Assembly (NCBI GenBank): GCA_034437615.1
Contig: DAOTTW010000491.1
Span: 1-29,018, forward strand
Length of the DNA stretch: 29,018 nucleotides
DNA from: DAOTTW01 sp034437615
GTDB taxonomy: Bacteria > Chloroflexota > Anaerolineae > Aggregatilineales > Phototrophicaceae
Direction: 5' to 3'
The notes below the pieces were generated by a model. The model made no database searches. It saw only the letters and a program-made list of their open reading frames with translations, and was not told the DNA's origin. This document shows, piece by piece, positions 1 to 8,285 of this stretch (the stretch's first letter is position 1; every line of letters begins with the position of its first letter). The position numbers were made by a program, and so were the translations under genes.

Positions 1-118
1 CGACAAGGGCTACGGCGACATCAAGGGTAAGACCTTCCGCATTGCGCACATGGGCGATATGCAGGCCGATGTGCTGGAAGATGTGCTCTCCGGCATAGAC
101 GCCTTCATCGGGGCTTAA
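1..118 (+). CDS. C-terminal end of a class-V aminotransferase (partial)
   Basis: The window opens inside a reading frame (codons from base 2) that ends at TAA 116-118. The 38 visible residues include YGDIKGKTFRIAHMGD and end DAFIGA. A KxxxFRIxHMGD block near the C terminus is typical of the class-V PLP aminotransferases that act as phosphoserine, serine-glyoxylate or alanine-glyoxylate transaminases. The PLP lysine and catalytic core lie outside the window. It sits 19 nt upstream of a SerA-type dehydrogenase on the same strand, so I infer a serine-pathway role, with the enzyme converting 3-phosphohydroxypyruvate made by its neighbour. The family is fairly secure; the exact substrate is not. 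Confidence 0.7.
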   Translation, partial: DKGYGDIKGKTFRIAHMGDMQADVLEDVLSGIDAFIGA

Positions 119-137
119 CGATAGGATTGCAAAGCAT

Positions 138-1103
138 ATGAGCTATAACGTACTGATACCGGATAACGTCCACCAGAAAGCCATCGACCTGCTAGAAGGC
201 ACCGCAGGCTTGAACGTGCAGGCACCCGGCAAGATCGACCGCGCCGACCTGCTGCAAATCGTCGGTGAGGCCCACGCCCTGATTATCCGCAGTGGTGTCA
301 AAGCCGACGCTGAATTGTTGGCGGCGGCCAGCAAGCTGAAGGCCATCGCCCGCGCTGGCGTCGGCGTCGATAATATCGACCTGGATGCAGCCACAGAGCG
401 CGGCGTAATCGTCATGAATACTCCCGCCGGTAACACCGTCGCAACCGCTGAACTGACCTTCGGGCTGATGCTGGCCCTAGCGCGTCACATCCCACAGAGC
501 AACACCTCGCTGAAGGCTGGCAAATGGGACCGCAAAAAATACGTCGGCACGGAGCTACGCGGCAAAACGCTCGGCATCGTGGGCTTCGGGCGTGTGGGGC
601 GGGCTGTCGCGCTGCGTGCTCGCGCCTTCGAGATGGATGTGGTCGCCTACGATCCGTTCATCCCGCAAGACGTGGCGATTGACCTGGGTGCAGCGCTCGT
701 AGACCTGGATACGCTGTTCGACAAAGCCGATTTCATCACGCTGCACGCCCTCATCACCGACGAGACACACGGCATGATTAACAGCGCCAATATCGCCAAG
801 ATGAAGGACGGCGTGCGCATCATCAACGCGGCGCGTGGCCCCTTGATTAACGATGTGGATTTGGCCCAGGCGCTGCAATCCGGCAAGGTCGCCGGGGCAG
901 CCGTAGATGTATACGAGCAAGAGCCACCCCCGGCAGATCATCCGCTGATTGGCCTGGATAACGTGATCGACACGCCGCATTTAGGGGCCAGTACCGACGA
1001 TGCACAGGTGGCGGTGGCCGTCGAAGCGGCTGAAATCATCATCGACGCGCTGCTGAACGACAAACCACAAAACGTCGTCAACCGCGCCGTATTGGGCGGC
1101 TAG
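138..1103 (+). CDS. serA: D-3-phosphoglycerate dehydrogenase-type 2-hydroxyacid dehydrogenase
   Basis: A cytosolic NAD-dependent dehydrogenase expected to oxidise 3-phosphoglycerate to 3-phosphohydroxypyruvate, the first step of serine synthesis. The 321 residues carry the family layout: an N-terminal half of the substrate domain, a Rossmann domain with GFGRVG (149-154), catalytic Arg233 in NAARGPLIN, Glu262 in YEQEPP, and His281 in TPHLGAST. It ends right after the catalytic core, so it is the short form without the ACT or ASB regulatory domains of the roughly 530-residue SerA; serine feedback through ACT is therefore not expected. ATG 138 follows an AGGA-like site. The upstream aminotransferase ends 19 nt earlier, suggesting one transcript. 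Other 2-hydroxyacid dehydrogenases share this fold, but the pairing favours SerA. Confidence 0.85.
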   Translation: MSYNVLIPDNVHQKAIDLLEGTAGLNVQAPGKIDRADLLQIVGEAHALIIRSGVKADAELLAAASKLKAIARAGVGVDNIDLDAATERGVIVMNTPAGNTVATAELTFGLMLALARHIPQSNTSLKAGKWDRKKYVGTELRGKTLGIVGFGRVGRAVALRARAFEMDVVAYDPFIPQDVAIDLGAALVDLDTLFDKADFITLHALITDETHGMINSANIAKMKDGVRIINAARGPLINDVDLAQALQSGKVAGAAVDVYEQEPPPADHPLIGLDNVIDTPHLGASTDDAQVAVAVEAAEIIIDALLNDKPQNVVNRAVLGG

Positions 1104-1123
1104 TACAGCACGGCATAACCACC

Positions 1124-1163
1124 GTGAACCGTAAGGACTTTACAGGGGTTTGGGGTGAGGGCT
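1124..1163. repeat. Fragment of dispersed repeat family A
   Basis: The bases GTGAACCGTA, then CTTTACAGGGG, then GGGGTTTGGGGTGAGGGCT (1145-1163) recur in the larger family A copies. The last block is the exact reverse complement of 28885-28903 and equals 5624-5642. It lies between convergent genes (serA and the minus-strand hydrolase). It appears to be a decayed remnant: no terminal repeats are left. Confidence 0.6.
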
Positions 1164-1171
1164 AAGCACCA

Positions 1172-1900
1172 TCAGCCCCCATGCGCCCCAAGCCATTCCA
1201 GGAATAGCGGCACGAACGTAGCTTGTTCCTTGCGCATCAGGTCCAGGCCATGCCCGTTGCGCGGGTAGGCCCGCTCTACAACGTTATCAGAGGCGACTTC
1301 CATCATGCGCGGCACGCCCAACGCGGGCCAGCGGTCGTTTTCTGCATACACCAGCAACACAGGCCGCTCCCCTAGTTTTTCGCTGAACGCTGCCTCGACG
1401 CTGACATTGTAATAGGCCCACCCCGGCGAGACAGCAATCGCCGTGCGGCAGTGCTCGTCATTCGCACAGCCATTGATGGCCAATGTGCTGCCCATGCTGG
1501 ACCCCATCGTTGAAATCGCATCGCCACGAACACCCGCTTCTATGCGCAACCACGTAAACCACGCCTGCACATCGCTAACGGCGCTCTGCCACGCAATCGC
1601 GCCGCGTGTCTCGCCAAATCCGCGCAAGTCCACCGCCAGCGCGTTGTAATTATGCGCCAGCAGCAGGCCGATCACAGGCTCCCACATGGCACGGGTGGTA
1701 TACAATTCATGCAACAGGATCACAGTCGGGCGTTCGGGGTCTACCAGATAGAAATCCCCCGCAAGCGTCAGGCCATCGTCGGCTACGGTTTCAGCGTGGC
1801 GGGGTTCGATTGTCGCGCCGCTTGGCTCTGCGGCGTCTTGCTGCGCTGCGATAGGCGACGCCAGCAGCAGCAACGTGAATAAAATCAGGCTTTTGTGCAT
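1172..1900 (-). CDS. Secreted alpha/beta hydrolase (dienelactone hydrolase / S33-like)
   Basis: A 242-residue serine hydrolase. The N terminus has a signal peptide (Lys3, hydrophobic stretch to about 18, cleavage plausible after IAA-Q at 19-20), so it is probably exported. The nucleophile elbow is GSSMG (133-137, Ser135), the acid is probably Asp189 in YAENDRW, and the base is His217 in RNGHGLD, giving a complete triad in the right order. The HEL segment near 64-66 may contribute to the oxyanion hole. The protein has little room for a cap domain, like dienelactone-hydrolase or acyl-esterase types. The substrate cannot be read from the sequence. Cys145 and Cys151 may form a disulfide, consistent with export. 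It is transcribed convergently with serA and lies 76 nt downstream of a membrane-protein gene on the same strand. Confidence 0.8.
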   Translation of the reverse strand: MHKSLILFTLLLLASPIAAQQDAAEPSGATIEPRHAETVADDGLTLAGDFYLVDPERPTVILLHELYTTRAMWEPVIGLLLAHNYNALAVDLRGFGETRGAIAWQSAVSDVQAWFTWLRIEAGVRGDAISTMGSSMGSTLAINGCANDEHCRTAIAVSPGWAYYNVSVEAAFSEKLGERPVLLVYAENDRWPALGVPRMMEVASDNVVERAYPRNGHGLDLMRKEQATFVPLFLEWLGAHGG

Positions 1901-1976
1901 AGCATGTCAGGCTTTCACGTAAATGGGTTATGGCAGGCATTGTACCAGCGCCACCGACCCGCGCAAGCAGCCCCTA

Positions 1977-2990
1977 TCAGTATTGCTGCGCCTGCATTTG
2001 CCGCGTAAACGTGCGCACCCCCAGCACCGCCGCCGTCAGCGGTATCCACACCGCACCCATCAAGCCAAACACCGTCGTCAGCATCGTAAACTGATTGAAT
2101 CCGAGCACATCCACCAGCGGCGCAACAAAGCCATACGTCGCCATCCCTGTAAATATCACCAGGGCAGGCAGCAACCACAGCCAGCTTAGCGGGCGCAGTG
2201 GCCAAAAGCCAACCAGCAGCGGCGGCTTGCGCGTATCCGCACGGAACCACAACGCCACCCAGAATAGCGCTAGCAGCAGCGACGAGATAAGCAGCCCGCT
2301 ACCATCAACCGCGCTTTCAAGCGCACGCAGCAGAAACAGCAGCATCAGGCCAAAGAGCACGGGCAAGCCCTGCCGCAACGTCAGCTTCAATTGTGTGGGG
2401 TCGGGCAATTTTGCATTAGCGCGTGTAATCTGCCAGCGCAGCAGCAGCGACAGCAGCAGCAGCGGCACTAAGCCGACAGCCAGATAAGCATATAGTTCGG
2501 GCAATTGTAGTGGTCGATAGGCACCGAGGTTGAAAGCCGGGAACCAATAAACCCACACGCCCCAGAAAAAGCCGACACTCGGCACAGCGATAAACAGGAT
2601 GCGCTTCTTATAAGCCCCAGCGCCGTTCAACAGCAGCAAAAATAGGCCAAGCGTCTCCATGCCGATGAACCAGTAACCGCCCAACGAATGCGATAGGATG
2701 CGGCGCGGCACATCGGCCATCACGCGCTCTGGGTTCAGCAATAGCCCGTTCAGGACGCCGTATATGCCAACCACGATCATAGCGCCCCACAGATCACGCA
2801 CACGGTAGCGCAGCAGCACGTCCAGCAGCACAACCGCAATCAGCACATAGCCAGCAGCCAGCAGCACCCAGTCCAGCAGCGTATGCGACGCCGGATCACC
2901 CCAGAATAGGATTTCACCGCCGAATAGCAGCGCAAACCCCAGTAGCAGGCGGGACGTCCAGAGGATAGCGTGGGGTGCGGTCAGGCTCAT
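1977..2990 (-). CDS. Polytopic membrane protein of unknown function
   Basis: A 337-residue, strongly hydrophobic protein with about ten predicted membrane helices (roughly 12-30, 40-60, 67-87, 105-124, 131-150, 165-185, 209-224, 231-250, 268-290, 301-324). I do not recognise the family and see no catalytic motif. Its ATG overlaps the stop of the upstream SGNH hydrolase gene by 4 nt (ATGA at 2987-2990), so the two are translationally coupled and likely act together. Membrane protein plus anchored SGNH enzyme recalls systems that O-acylate or deacylate surface polysaccharide, but no MBOAT histidine motif is visible, so that link is only a guess. It may be lineage-specific. Confidence 0.7.
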   Translation of the reverse strand: MSLTAPHAILWTSRLLLGFALLFGGEILFWGDPASHTLLDWVLLAAGYVLIAVVLLDVLLRYRVRDLWGAMIVVGIYGVLNGLLLNPERVMADVPRRILSHSLGGYWFIGMETLGLFLLLLNGAGAYKKRILFIAVPSVGFFWGVWVYWFPAFNLGAYRPLQLPELYAYLAVGLVPLLLLSLLLRWQITRANAKLPDPTQLKLTLRQGLPVLFGLMLLFLLRALESAVDGSGLLISSLLLALFWVALWFRADTRKPPLLVGFWPLRPLSWLWLLPALVIFTGMATYGFVAPLVDVLGFNQFTMLTTVFGLMGAVWIPLTAAVLGVRTFTRQMQAQQY

Positions 2991-4210
2991 GGCAAATAGC
3001 CGTTTTCATCCAGGTGCGTATACAGCCAGCCGGCGACCAACTCATGCGCGGTGCGGTTCCAGTGGCCACCGCCGCTTTGTGGGCAACCATGCAGATACAC
3101 CTGATTTTCCTCCGAGTAGCGGCGCAGGGGCATGACAACATCTAACGTGGGGATGTTTTGTTCACGGGCATACGCGCCGATGATGTCGTCGGCCATCGTC
3201 TCCAGATTATCAAAATTAGCGTGCAAGCCCTGCGCCAGCGCCACATGGTTGACATCGGGCGTCACGCTACCCAGGATGAACAGAAAATCCGCATCATCAG
3301 CCTGTACAGTAGCATAAAGTTCACTCAGCAGGCGTTTTGTCACGGCGATGGCGTCCTGTTCGGCCTGTGTGTAGCGCGTGATGTCCACATCGTAGGGTTC
3401 ATAGACGACTTCAGGCACAGGCGTAGCGTCGTCATTGGTTGCATCCAGGCGGTCGTCGTCAGCAGCGCGTCGGACCTCGTAGCTCTGTAAGTTGCGGTTT
3501 TGCACAGCAGCGCTGATCTGCCGCCGGATAAACGAGACGAAATATAAATTCTGCCGCGCCCACTCGTAATCCTGCAACGAACGAAAACCGGGGTCATAGC
3601 GAAAACGATCGTCTAACAGCAGTTCGCCGTTTGCGTCCAGCACGTAATAGGGTTGCGGTGACGGCAGCAATTCACGCGAGTTATCCACAAAGTCGTTACC
3701 GATCCACAGCAGCAGCACCAGATCAGCGTCGTAACGATAGCCTTCCTCGGTATAATAGACGTACTCAAGCGCCGTACCCATGCCTGAACGCCCTGCATTA
3801 ATCACTTCATAATTGATGCCGTCGTCGCGCTGGTTTAAACGTTCTTCTAGCAATTCCGGCCAGATCTCGTCACGCGGGAATTGCAGCGCCTCAGTGTATG
3901 AATCACCCAATGCAAGGATGCGAAAGGTATTATCAGGGCGCTCATAGGGGTGTTCTTCGTCCATCAGGCCATGTGAATTCACGTAGCCCTGTGACCCCCA
4001 GCCGGGGCAGCCTTCTGGCGGCAGAAAATCATAGTATGCGCCAGGGATGAAGCTATAGCCCAGCAGGTCATCAGGCCGCGTGAAGGCACGCACCTGCGGC
4101 ATAAACGTGCGTAGGAAAAGCTCCAGCATCAGCAACGAGAACAAAAAAGAAGCCAGTACGATATTGGCGGCTCGGACGTATTTACGATATTTGCGAAGGC
4201 GTCTGCGCAT
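2987..4210 (-). CDS. Membrane-anchored SGNH/GDSL-type hydrolase
   Basis: A 407-residue protein with a basic N terminus and one membrane helix (about 14-36) that would hold the enzyme outside the cell. SGNH blocks are visible: ILALGDSYTEA with the Ser nucleophile at 104 (block I), NAGRSGMG with Gly140 (block II), WIGNDF with Asn172 (block III), and GGGHWNRTAHE with His383 (block V). The Asp normally two or three residues before the block V His is replaced by Gly (SGGGHWN), so the acid may be missing or supplied elsewhere. Two cysteines in similar GCP contexts (Cys68, Cys376) could form a disulfide joining the ends of the domain. The family removes or transfers acyl groups on sugars or lipids. 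It is the first gene of a two-gene overlapping unit with the downstream membrane protein. Confidence 0.8.
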   Translation of the reverse strand: MRRRLRKYRKYVRAANIVLASFLFSLLMLELFLRTFMPQVRAFTRPDDLLGYSFIPGAYYDFLPPEGCPGWGSQGYVNSHGLMDEEHPYERPDNTFRILALGDSYTEALQFPRDEIWPELLEERLNQRDDGINYEVINAGRSGMGTALEYVYYTEEGYRYDADLVLLLWIGNDFVDNSRELLPSPQPYYVLDANGELLLDDRFRYDPGFRSLQDYEWARQNLYFVSFIRRQISAAVQNRNLQSYEVRRAADDDRLDATNDDATPVPEVVYEPYDVDITRYTQAEQDAIAVTKRLLSELYATVQADDADFLFILGSVTPDVNHVALAQGLHANFDNLETMADDIIGAYAREQNIPTLDVVMPLRRYSEENQVYLHGCPQSGGGHWNRTAHELVAGWLYTHLDENGYLP

Positions 4211-4312
4211 TTAGGTTCAGCTATGATTACTATAGATAGATGCTGTTTCGACTATAGCCCCACGTGGGTAAGCACACAAGCCGAAAGATGTCCTGTTTTG
4301 TGCAGATTTTGC

Positions 4313-5209
4313 TCAGGCTTGGTTATTTTTGATGTTGGCCATAAACTGCTGAATAGCCTGCTGATCGACTTTAGTGTAAGCCGCAAAATTGGCGGGCGGC
4401 TTCTCATAATCGAGCTTGATCGTAAATTGGCGTTTGCTGGCCGTGTGCCGATAAAAGCGCCCAAAATTCACCATTAGCGCCTCATCTGTGGCCAAAGGCA
4501 CCGTTATAGACGGCAAAGCACCTAACACACCGAAGCCGTAAATGCGCGTTTGTGCATCACGCGGCGACGGGTGCAGGCTCATGGTGATGATGTGATAGGG
4601 ATACGCGCCCGCGTCACCGGAGGCATAGGCCGGAATACGCGCTAGCGTCGGGCGGCGCTCATGCAAATAGTCGATTTCTACGACTGCGATGCCTGCCAGT
4701 AGCGTATCGCTGCGCTTTTGTACATAGGTGCCAAAATGCGCCCCCGGTGGTTTGTTGGCGGGTGAAAGCAACTCAAGCCGCGTCACGATTTGGTCGCCAT
4801 CTACACGCCGGATGACCACACTCATAAGCTGCTCTTCATCTGCATCCAGCAATACATGCTCAACGGTGGATAAGGTCAGCGTTGGCGTGGCACCTGTGCC
4901 CGATTGCACGCTATCGACATCGGGGCTGGTACGCTGAATCATCACATCAGCGCGTGAACGGCTCATGTAGCTGCTGATGTCATCATAGGTTGCAAGCTGC
5001 AAGGAGCGCTCTGTCGTAGCATAGTAATGGCGCGGCAACAGCGTGTTCAAAATGTCGGCTATATCGTTGATGTGCGATGAATGAAAACTCTGCCATTGGC
5101 CATCAGGCTGCTGTAACAGGCTATTCAGATGTGGATTAACGCCGGGGTACAGCGTGTACTCTGCGGTTATTGGCACGGGATGCTTAGCCTTTTGCTGATG
5201 CAGCGTCAA
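4313..5209 (-). CDS. DUF4058 family protein
   Basis: A protein of up to 298 residues matching the DUF4058 pattern: YPGVNPHLN, then FHSSHINDIADILN, LLPRHYYATTERSLQL, and later ELLSPANKPPG and a C-terminal tyrosine-rich segment. The family is frequent in Chloroflexota, Cyanobacteria and Planctomycetes and has no established function. No signal peptide or membrane helix is seen, so it is probably cytosolic. The start is uncertain. The longest frame begins at TTG 5209, which lacks a Shine-Dalgarno site. GTG at 5176 has AAAAGG about ten bases upstream and would put PGVNPHL near the N terminus, as is usual. No ATG start is available near the N terminus. It stands alone, with repeats upstream. Confidence 0.8.
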   Translation of the reverse strand: MTLHQQKAKHPVPITAEYTLYPGVNPHLNSLLQQPDGQWQSFHSSHINDIADILNTLLPRHYYATTERSLQLATYDDISSYMSRSRADVMIQRTSPDVDSVQSGTGATPTLTLSTVEHVLLDADEEQLMSVVIRRVDGDQIVTRLELLSPANKPPGAHFGTYVQKRSDTLLAGIAVVEIDYLHERRPTLARIPAYASGDAGAYPYHIITMSLHPSPRDAQTRIYGFGVLGALPSITVPLATDEALMVNFGRFYRHTASKRQFTIKLDYEKPPANFAAYTKVDQQAIQQFMANIKNNQA

Positions 5210-5237
5210 CGGCGAAAATGCGCGTTTCTTTTTGTGA

Positions 5238-5282
5238 GGGCGCTTTGTGCTGCGCCCAGGGCGCGATGCATTACGCCCCTAC
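5238..5282. repeat. Family B double-hairpin repeat, copy 1
   Basis: Two adjacent hairpins separated by one base. The first is GGGCGC (5238-5243) pairing with GCGCCC (5252-5257); the second is GGGCG (5259-5263) pairing with CGCCC (5274-5278), followed by CTAC. The layout (20-nt hairpin, 1 nt, about 24-nt hairpin) is the same as at 19661-19705, with different but still pairing bases in the first stem. It lies just upstream of the DUF4058 gene. Confidence 0.65.
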
Positions 5283-5375
5283 AGCAGATTTTCATCAGTC
5301 AAGCACGGACAATGTGACCGATTGATCGCGGTGATAACGTGACAAGGCTGCACAAATGATACCCTGTAAGGACAC

Positions 5376-5470
5376 CCATACCCTTTACAGGTGTAGGTAT
5401 TTCGGCGGACGTGCCATCGCACGTCCCTACACAACCGCTGTGAACCGCAGGGACACCCAATGGGGTGTCC
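5376..5470. repeat. Family A repeat, internal part of a copy
   Basis: From CCCTTTACAGGTGTAGG to GGGTGTCC this closely matches 28907-28989. Two hairpins are kept: GGACGTGC/GCACGTCC with a CATC loop, and GGACACCC/GGGTGTCC with an AATG loop. The copy is interrupted at its right side, where the MITE-like element and its target duplication begin. This suggests the element inserted into or beside an older copy of its own family. Confidence 0.65.
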
Positions 5471-5478
5471 GGCCAATA

Positions 5479-5652
5479 GTAACTACTCAGCCAGGCCCAT
5501 TTTGCCCGCGAATTAGCCCTCACCCCCTCAATCCCCCTCTCCCTTCATGCCCAGACAACGATGTAGAGGGGGAAGCAGGCTGCTAGAAGCCCCTCTCCCA
5601 GTGCCAAAGGCACGTTCGGGAGAGGGGTTTGGGGTGAGGGCTGAGTAGTTAC
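5479..5652. mobile_element. 174-bp MITE-like element with 14-bp TIRs and 8-bp TSD
   Basis: The left end GTAACTACTCAGCC (5479-5492) and right end GGCTGAGTAGTTAC (5639-5652) are perfect inverted repeats. Immediately outside lie perfect direct repeats GGCCAATA (5471-5478 and 5653-5660), the expected target-site duplication. No transposase is encoded, so it is a non-autonomous element. The interior has long pyrimidine/purine tracts: CCCTCACCCCC near the left and GGGGTTTGGGGTGAGGGCT near the right. The same termini occur at 24330 (one mismatch) and 28875, so the element is a family with several copies within 24 kb. The right end lies 21 bp from the stop of the LysM gene. Confidence 0.75.
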
Positions 5653-5673
5653 GGCCAATATAGGCCACTGAAG

Positions 5674-7140
5674 CTAGATCACACGCACGTCACGCGCTGC
5701 ACCGAAGATCAAGTTGCTGCGTGCGCCGGCAATCACGTTCACATTGAAAATGGTCGGTGTCGTCAGCGTGAAGCCCTCCGGCGCTGTGGCCAGCACAAAG
5801 TAGGTGCCCGGTCCCACATCGGACGGATTGAAGCAGAACGGCTCACGGCCATCGGTGCGATGTGCTGCGACCTGGCCGCTATCGGTAAAGAGTTCGATGG
5901 TGGCATCCGGTAATGGGTTCTCACCCACATCACGCACGCCGTTCTGATTGCGGTCCTCAAACAGCATCACGCACAAGCCCTCACTGGGCAGCGGGCCACC
6001 TGCAACACTCTGGCCGCCAGGGGCAGGCGTCGGTTGCGCGGGCTGGCCCACCACCGCGCCATCAGGGGCATCGCCGCCTTGCTGGTCGCCGCCGCTACCG
6101 GGTGCTGATGTGGGTTGTGCGGGCTGGCCTGTAATCGGTCCGGTGTCATCAGCGCCGCCTGTCGTCCCACCGCCGCCAGTGACGGGCGTGGGTAACGCCG
6201 GGTTCAGTGTGGGGGTCGGCACTTCAACGGAGCCAGCAGGCCGGATCCGCAGCCGTTGCCCAATGCGGATAAAGCGCGGGCTGCCCAGGTTATTCAGTTC
6301 GATGATGTCATCCGGCCTGACGCCATAAGCCACCGCAATCGAATTCACCGTATCGCCTTCTACGACCGTGTGCACAACGGAGCCGTCATCCTGTGGCCCC
6401 TGTGGTACGACGAAGGGCACGACAGGCGGTGGTGGCGGGGCTTCGGGTTCAGGCTGCGCCTCTTCCTCGCCGCCGACCTCTTCGCCCGTCCCGCCGACGA
6501 CCAGCGAAATATCATCAAAGTAGAACACATTGGGGTCGTTGGGCCAGGTCTGCGTCGCGTACATGAAAACGGTCACACTGCCAGCCGGCACGACCGCTTC
6601 AACGCTGACCTCCTGCCAGGAATTCAGGTTGCGCTGCCAGCCTGACCAGGTGATATTGCCTGCGAGTGGGTTGCCACCTGTGTTGCTGCCGATGCCGATA
6701 CGCGCACCGGGCACCGCACCGGATGCGTTGCGGATGTAGGCGTAGCCCGTCGCCCGCAGGCGCGTGCCTTCTGCGATGCCATCGACAGTCTGATGGATGG
6801 CGGCGGTAAAGGTGGCTTGGCCGCGCCCAATCTCCATTGATTCGCCGCTGCGTGCCGGGTTGTTTGCCCGGAACGAGATCGGTGTGGCGTTCTGCCATTC
6901 GGCGGTACTGGGCGCGTCCGTCCACCATATATTCCAATTGGGCGGCACGGCCAGGTTGATCCCGTTGAAGCTGGTGCCGACGTATTCCCCGTTCAGGCCA
7001 CCATTCGTCAACAGGTTATTTTGTGCTTGCAGCATAGATGACCCGCTGCTGTTCAGCCACCAGCCTGCTGTGAGCAGCAGCAGCAGCAAAACGGCGGTGC
7101 GTTTGACTCTCAAGCGCATAGGATTCGCTTTCTGACTCAT
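5674..7140 (-). CDS. Secreted LysM protein with CBM-like and SdrD B-like domains
   Basis: A 488-residue exported protein. Domain order: basic N terminus and a hydrophobic signal or anchor (about 14-30); a jelly-roll, carbohydrate-binding-like domain (about 42-215) opening LLTNGGLNGEY and ending FYFDDISLVV; an acidic and poly-Pro linker; a LysM domain (about 256-300: HTVVEGDTVNSIAVAYGV, then IRIGQRLRIR) expected to bind peptidoglycan or another GlcNAc polymer; a Gly/Pro/Thr linker (303-386) with two QPAQPT repeats; and an SdrD B-like domain (about 388-480) with the calcium-loop pattern EDRNQNGVRDVGE (395-407). It has no catalytic motif, so it is probably a wall or sheath adhesin. A possible -10 TATAAT lies just upstream. 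The gene is monocistronic on visible evidence. Confidence 0.8.
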   Translation of the reverse strand: MSQKANPMRLRVKRTAVLLLLLLTAGWWLNSSGSSMLQAQNNLLTNGGLNGEYVGTSFNGINLAVPPNWNIWWTDAPSTAEWQNATPISFRANNPARSGESMEIGRGQATFTAAIHQTVDGIAEGTRLRATGYAYIRNASGAVPGARIGIGSNTGGNPLAGNITWSGWQRNLNSWQEVSVEAVVPAGSVTVFMYATQTWPNDPNVFYFDDISLVVGGTGEEVGGEEEAQPEPEAPPPPPVVPFVVPQGPQDDGSVVHTVVEGDTVNSIAVAYGVRPDDIIELNNLGSPRFIRIGQRLRIRPAGSVEVPTPTLNPALPTPVTGGGGTTGGADDTGPITGQPAQPTSAPGSGGDQQGGDAPDGAVVGQPAQPTPAPGGQSVAGGPLPSEGLCVMLFEDRNQNGVRDVGENPLPDATIELFTDSGQVAAHRTDGREPFCFNPSDVGPGTYFVLATAPEGFTLTTPTIFNVNVIAGARSNLIFGAARDVRVI

Positions 7141-7160
7141 ATATGTACGTTGCGATGCTG

Positions 7161-7166
7161 ATTATA
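7161..7166 (-). promoter_or_regulatory. Possible -10 box for the LysM gene
   Basis: On the minus strand TATAAT lies about 20 bp before the ATG at 7140. No convincing -35 hexamer is seen at 16-18 bp, and the leader would be very short, with no clear Shine-Dalgarno site. Low confidence. Confidence 0.35.
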
Positions 7167-7232
7167 ACGCATGACGTTTACGGACAGAAACCACGCTAAC
7201 CTGACGCTGTGTGTGCATCTCGCATGTTTGCA

Positions 7233-8285
7233 TCAGTATAGGTGTTGCCGTGCCTGATCCACACCCGCCCACAGCGCCGCAAGCGCATGGGCCGGCATCC
7301 GCGTATGTACATCCGGCGGCAAGGCGTTCAGCAGATCATGATCGCTGGCAATGGGCACGAGAACCACCTCTGCGGCTTCACTGTCTGCATTCAGGGGTGT
7401 CGCGCTATCCGGCGCGGTGATGCGCCGATACCAGTCGGGGTCATGGATCAGCAGCAAAAAGCAGATCTCAGGCCGCAATGTCAGCAGGTTCACCGCCACG
7501 CCCGTCAGATGCAACAGGGCGCGACCATCAGCCAGCATAGCACGCAAATCCAGTAGGGCCGGGTGTGCGCTGAAATCTGCTGCGCCTGTTTCCGGCATCC
7601 CGAATAGCTCTTCCAGATATTCACGCTCGATGTGATAGCGCAACGACCATTCATAGGGCTGCGCAGCGCTGCTTTTGGGCTGGAAGATAAACGCGGGCAT
7701 GACGTGATAGCGTCCCGCGTCGATGGCAGCCTGTGCTGTGCGGCGCATCAACATGGCTTTATAGCCGACCTCATGCGCAAACACGATCAGCGTATTGCCG
7801 CCGATGGCAGCGCTACGACCAACGCCCCGCGTCAGCGCGTCCGCTGGATCAACGCTGCGGTGCAATTGCGTGCGGGTCGGCAGCCGCAGCCCGCGCTTGC
7901 TTGTCGCGGCTGCATCTCTTAATTCCTGTTCCAGCGCGATGCAGGTGGCCAGCATATCGAAGTAACTGCCAAGCGTGGCCTCTAACGTCAGTTTGCCCCT
8001 GCGTTGCTTCAGCAGCTTCAGCGCGAAGGTCGTGCCGTTGAACACGTTGCGGCCACTGTTGCGCAGCGTTTGCAGCAAAGCATGGTTGTAGATGGCAAAA
8101 TCATCGGCCCTCGTGTGGTCCACAGGCACACGGCCCAGGATGCTATCGACATCGCCCATTTGCTCGGCATGGGCTGGATACAGCACAACCGGATGCTGCA
8201 CGCCTGCTCGTTCAAACAGCGGCGCGTCATACAGGCGGCTGAGATAAGCTGTCATCGTGTGATATTGCTCGGCCTCAGTCGGCAT
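7233..8285 (-). CDS. Uncharacterised protein with a Nudix-like signature
   Basis: A 350-residue soluble protein that I do not recognise as a named family. Residues 193-229 read HVMPAFIFQP, then EWSLRYHIEREYLEELFG. The end (Arg221-Glu222-x-x-Glu225-Glu226-x-x-Gly229) resembles the REUxEExGU core of a Nudix box, with Glu212 upstream at nearly the expected distance, so a divergent Nudix-like fold is possible. The N-terminal part has a conserved-looking stretch, NGTTFALKLLKQRRGKLTLE. The C terminus has a hydrophobic VAVNLLTLRPEICFLLLIHD segment that looks like core strands, not a membrane helix. The gene's ATG follows directly on the stop of the J-domain gene (TAG-ATG, no gap), so the two are co-translated and probably act together. 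The substrate is unknown. Confidence 0.6.
   Translation of the reverse strand: MPTEAEQYHTMTAYLSRLYDAPLFERAGVQHPVVLYPAHAEQMGDVDSILGRVPVDHTRADDFAIYNHALLQTLRNSGRNVFNGTTFALKLLKQRRGKLTLEATLGSYFDMLATCIALEQELRDAAATSKRGLRLPTRTQLHRSVDPADALTRGVGRSAAIGGNTLIVFAHEVGYKAMLMRRTAQAAIDAGRYHVMPAFIFQPKSSAAQPYEWSLRYHIEREYLEELFGMPETGAADFSAHPALLDLRAMLADGRALLHLTGVAVNLLTLRPEICFLLLIHDPDWYRRITAPDSATPLNADSEAAEVVLVPIASDHDLLNALPPDVHTRMPAHALAALWAGVDQARQHLY

Noticed and set aside
4223..4477. Small plus-strand frame of 84 codons
   Set aside because: Mostly antisense to the conserved end of the DUF4058 gene, with no ribosome site or recognisable domain.
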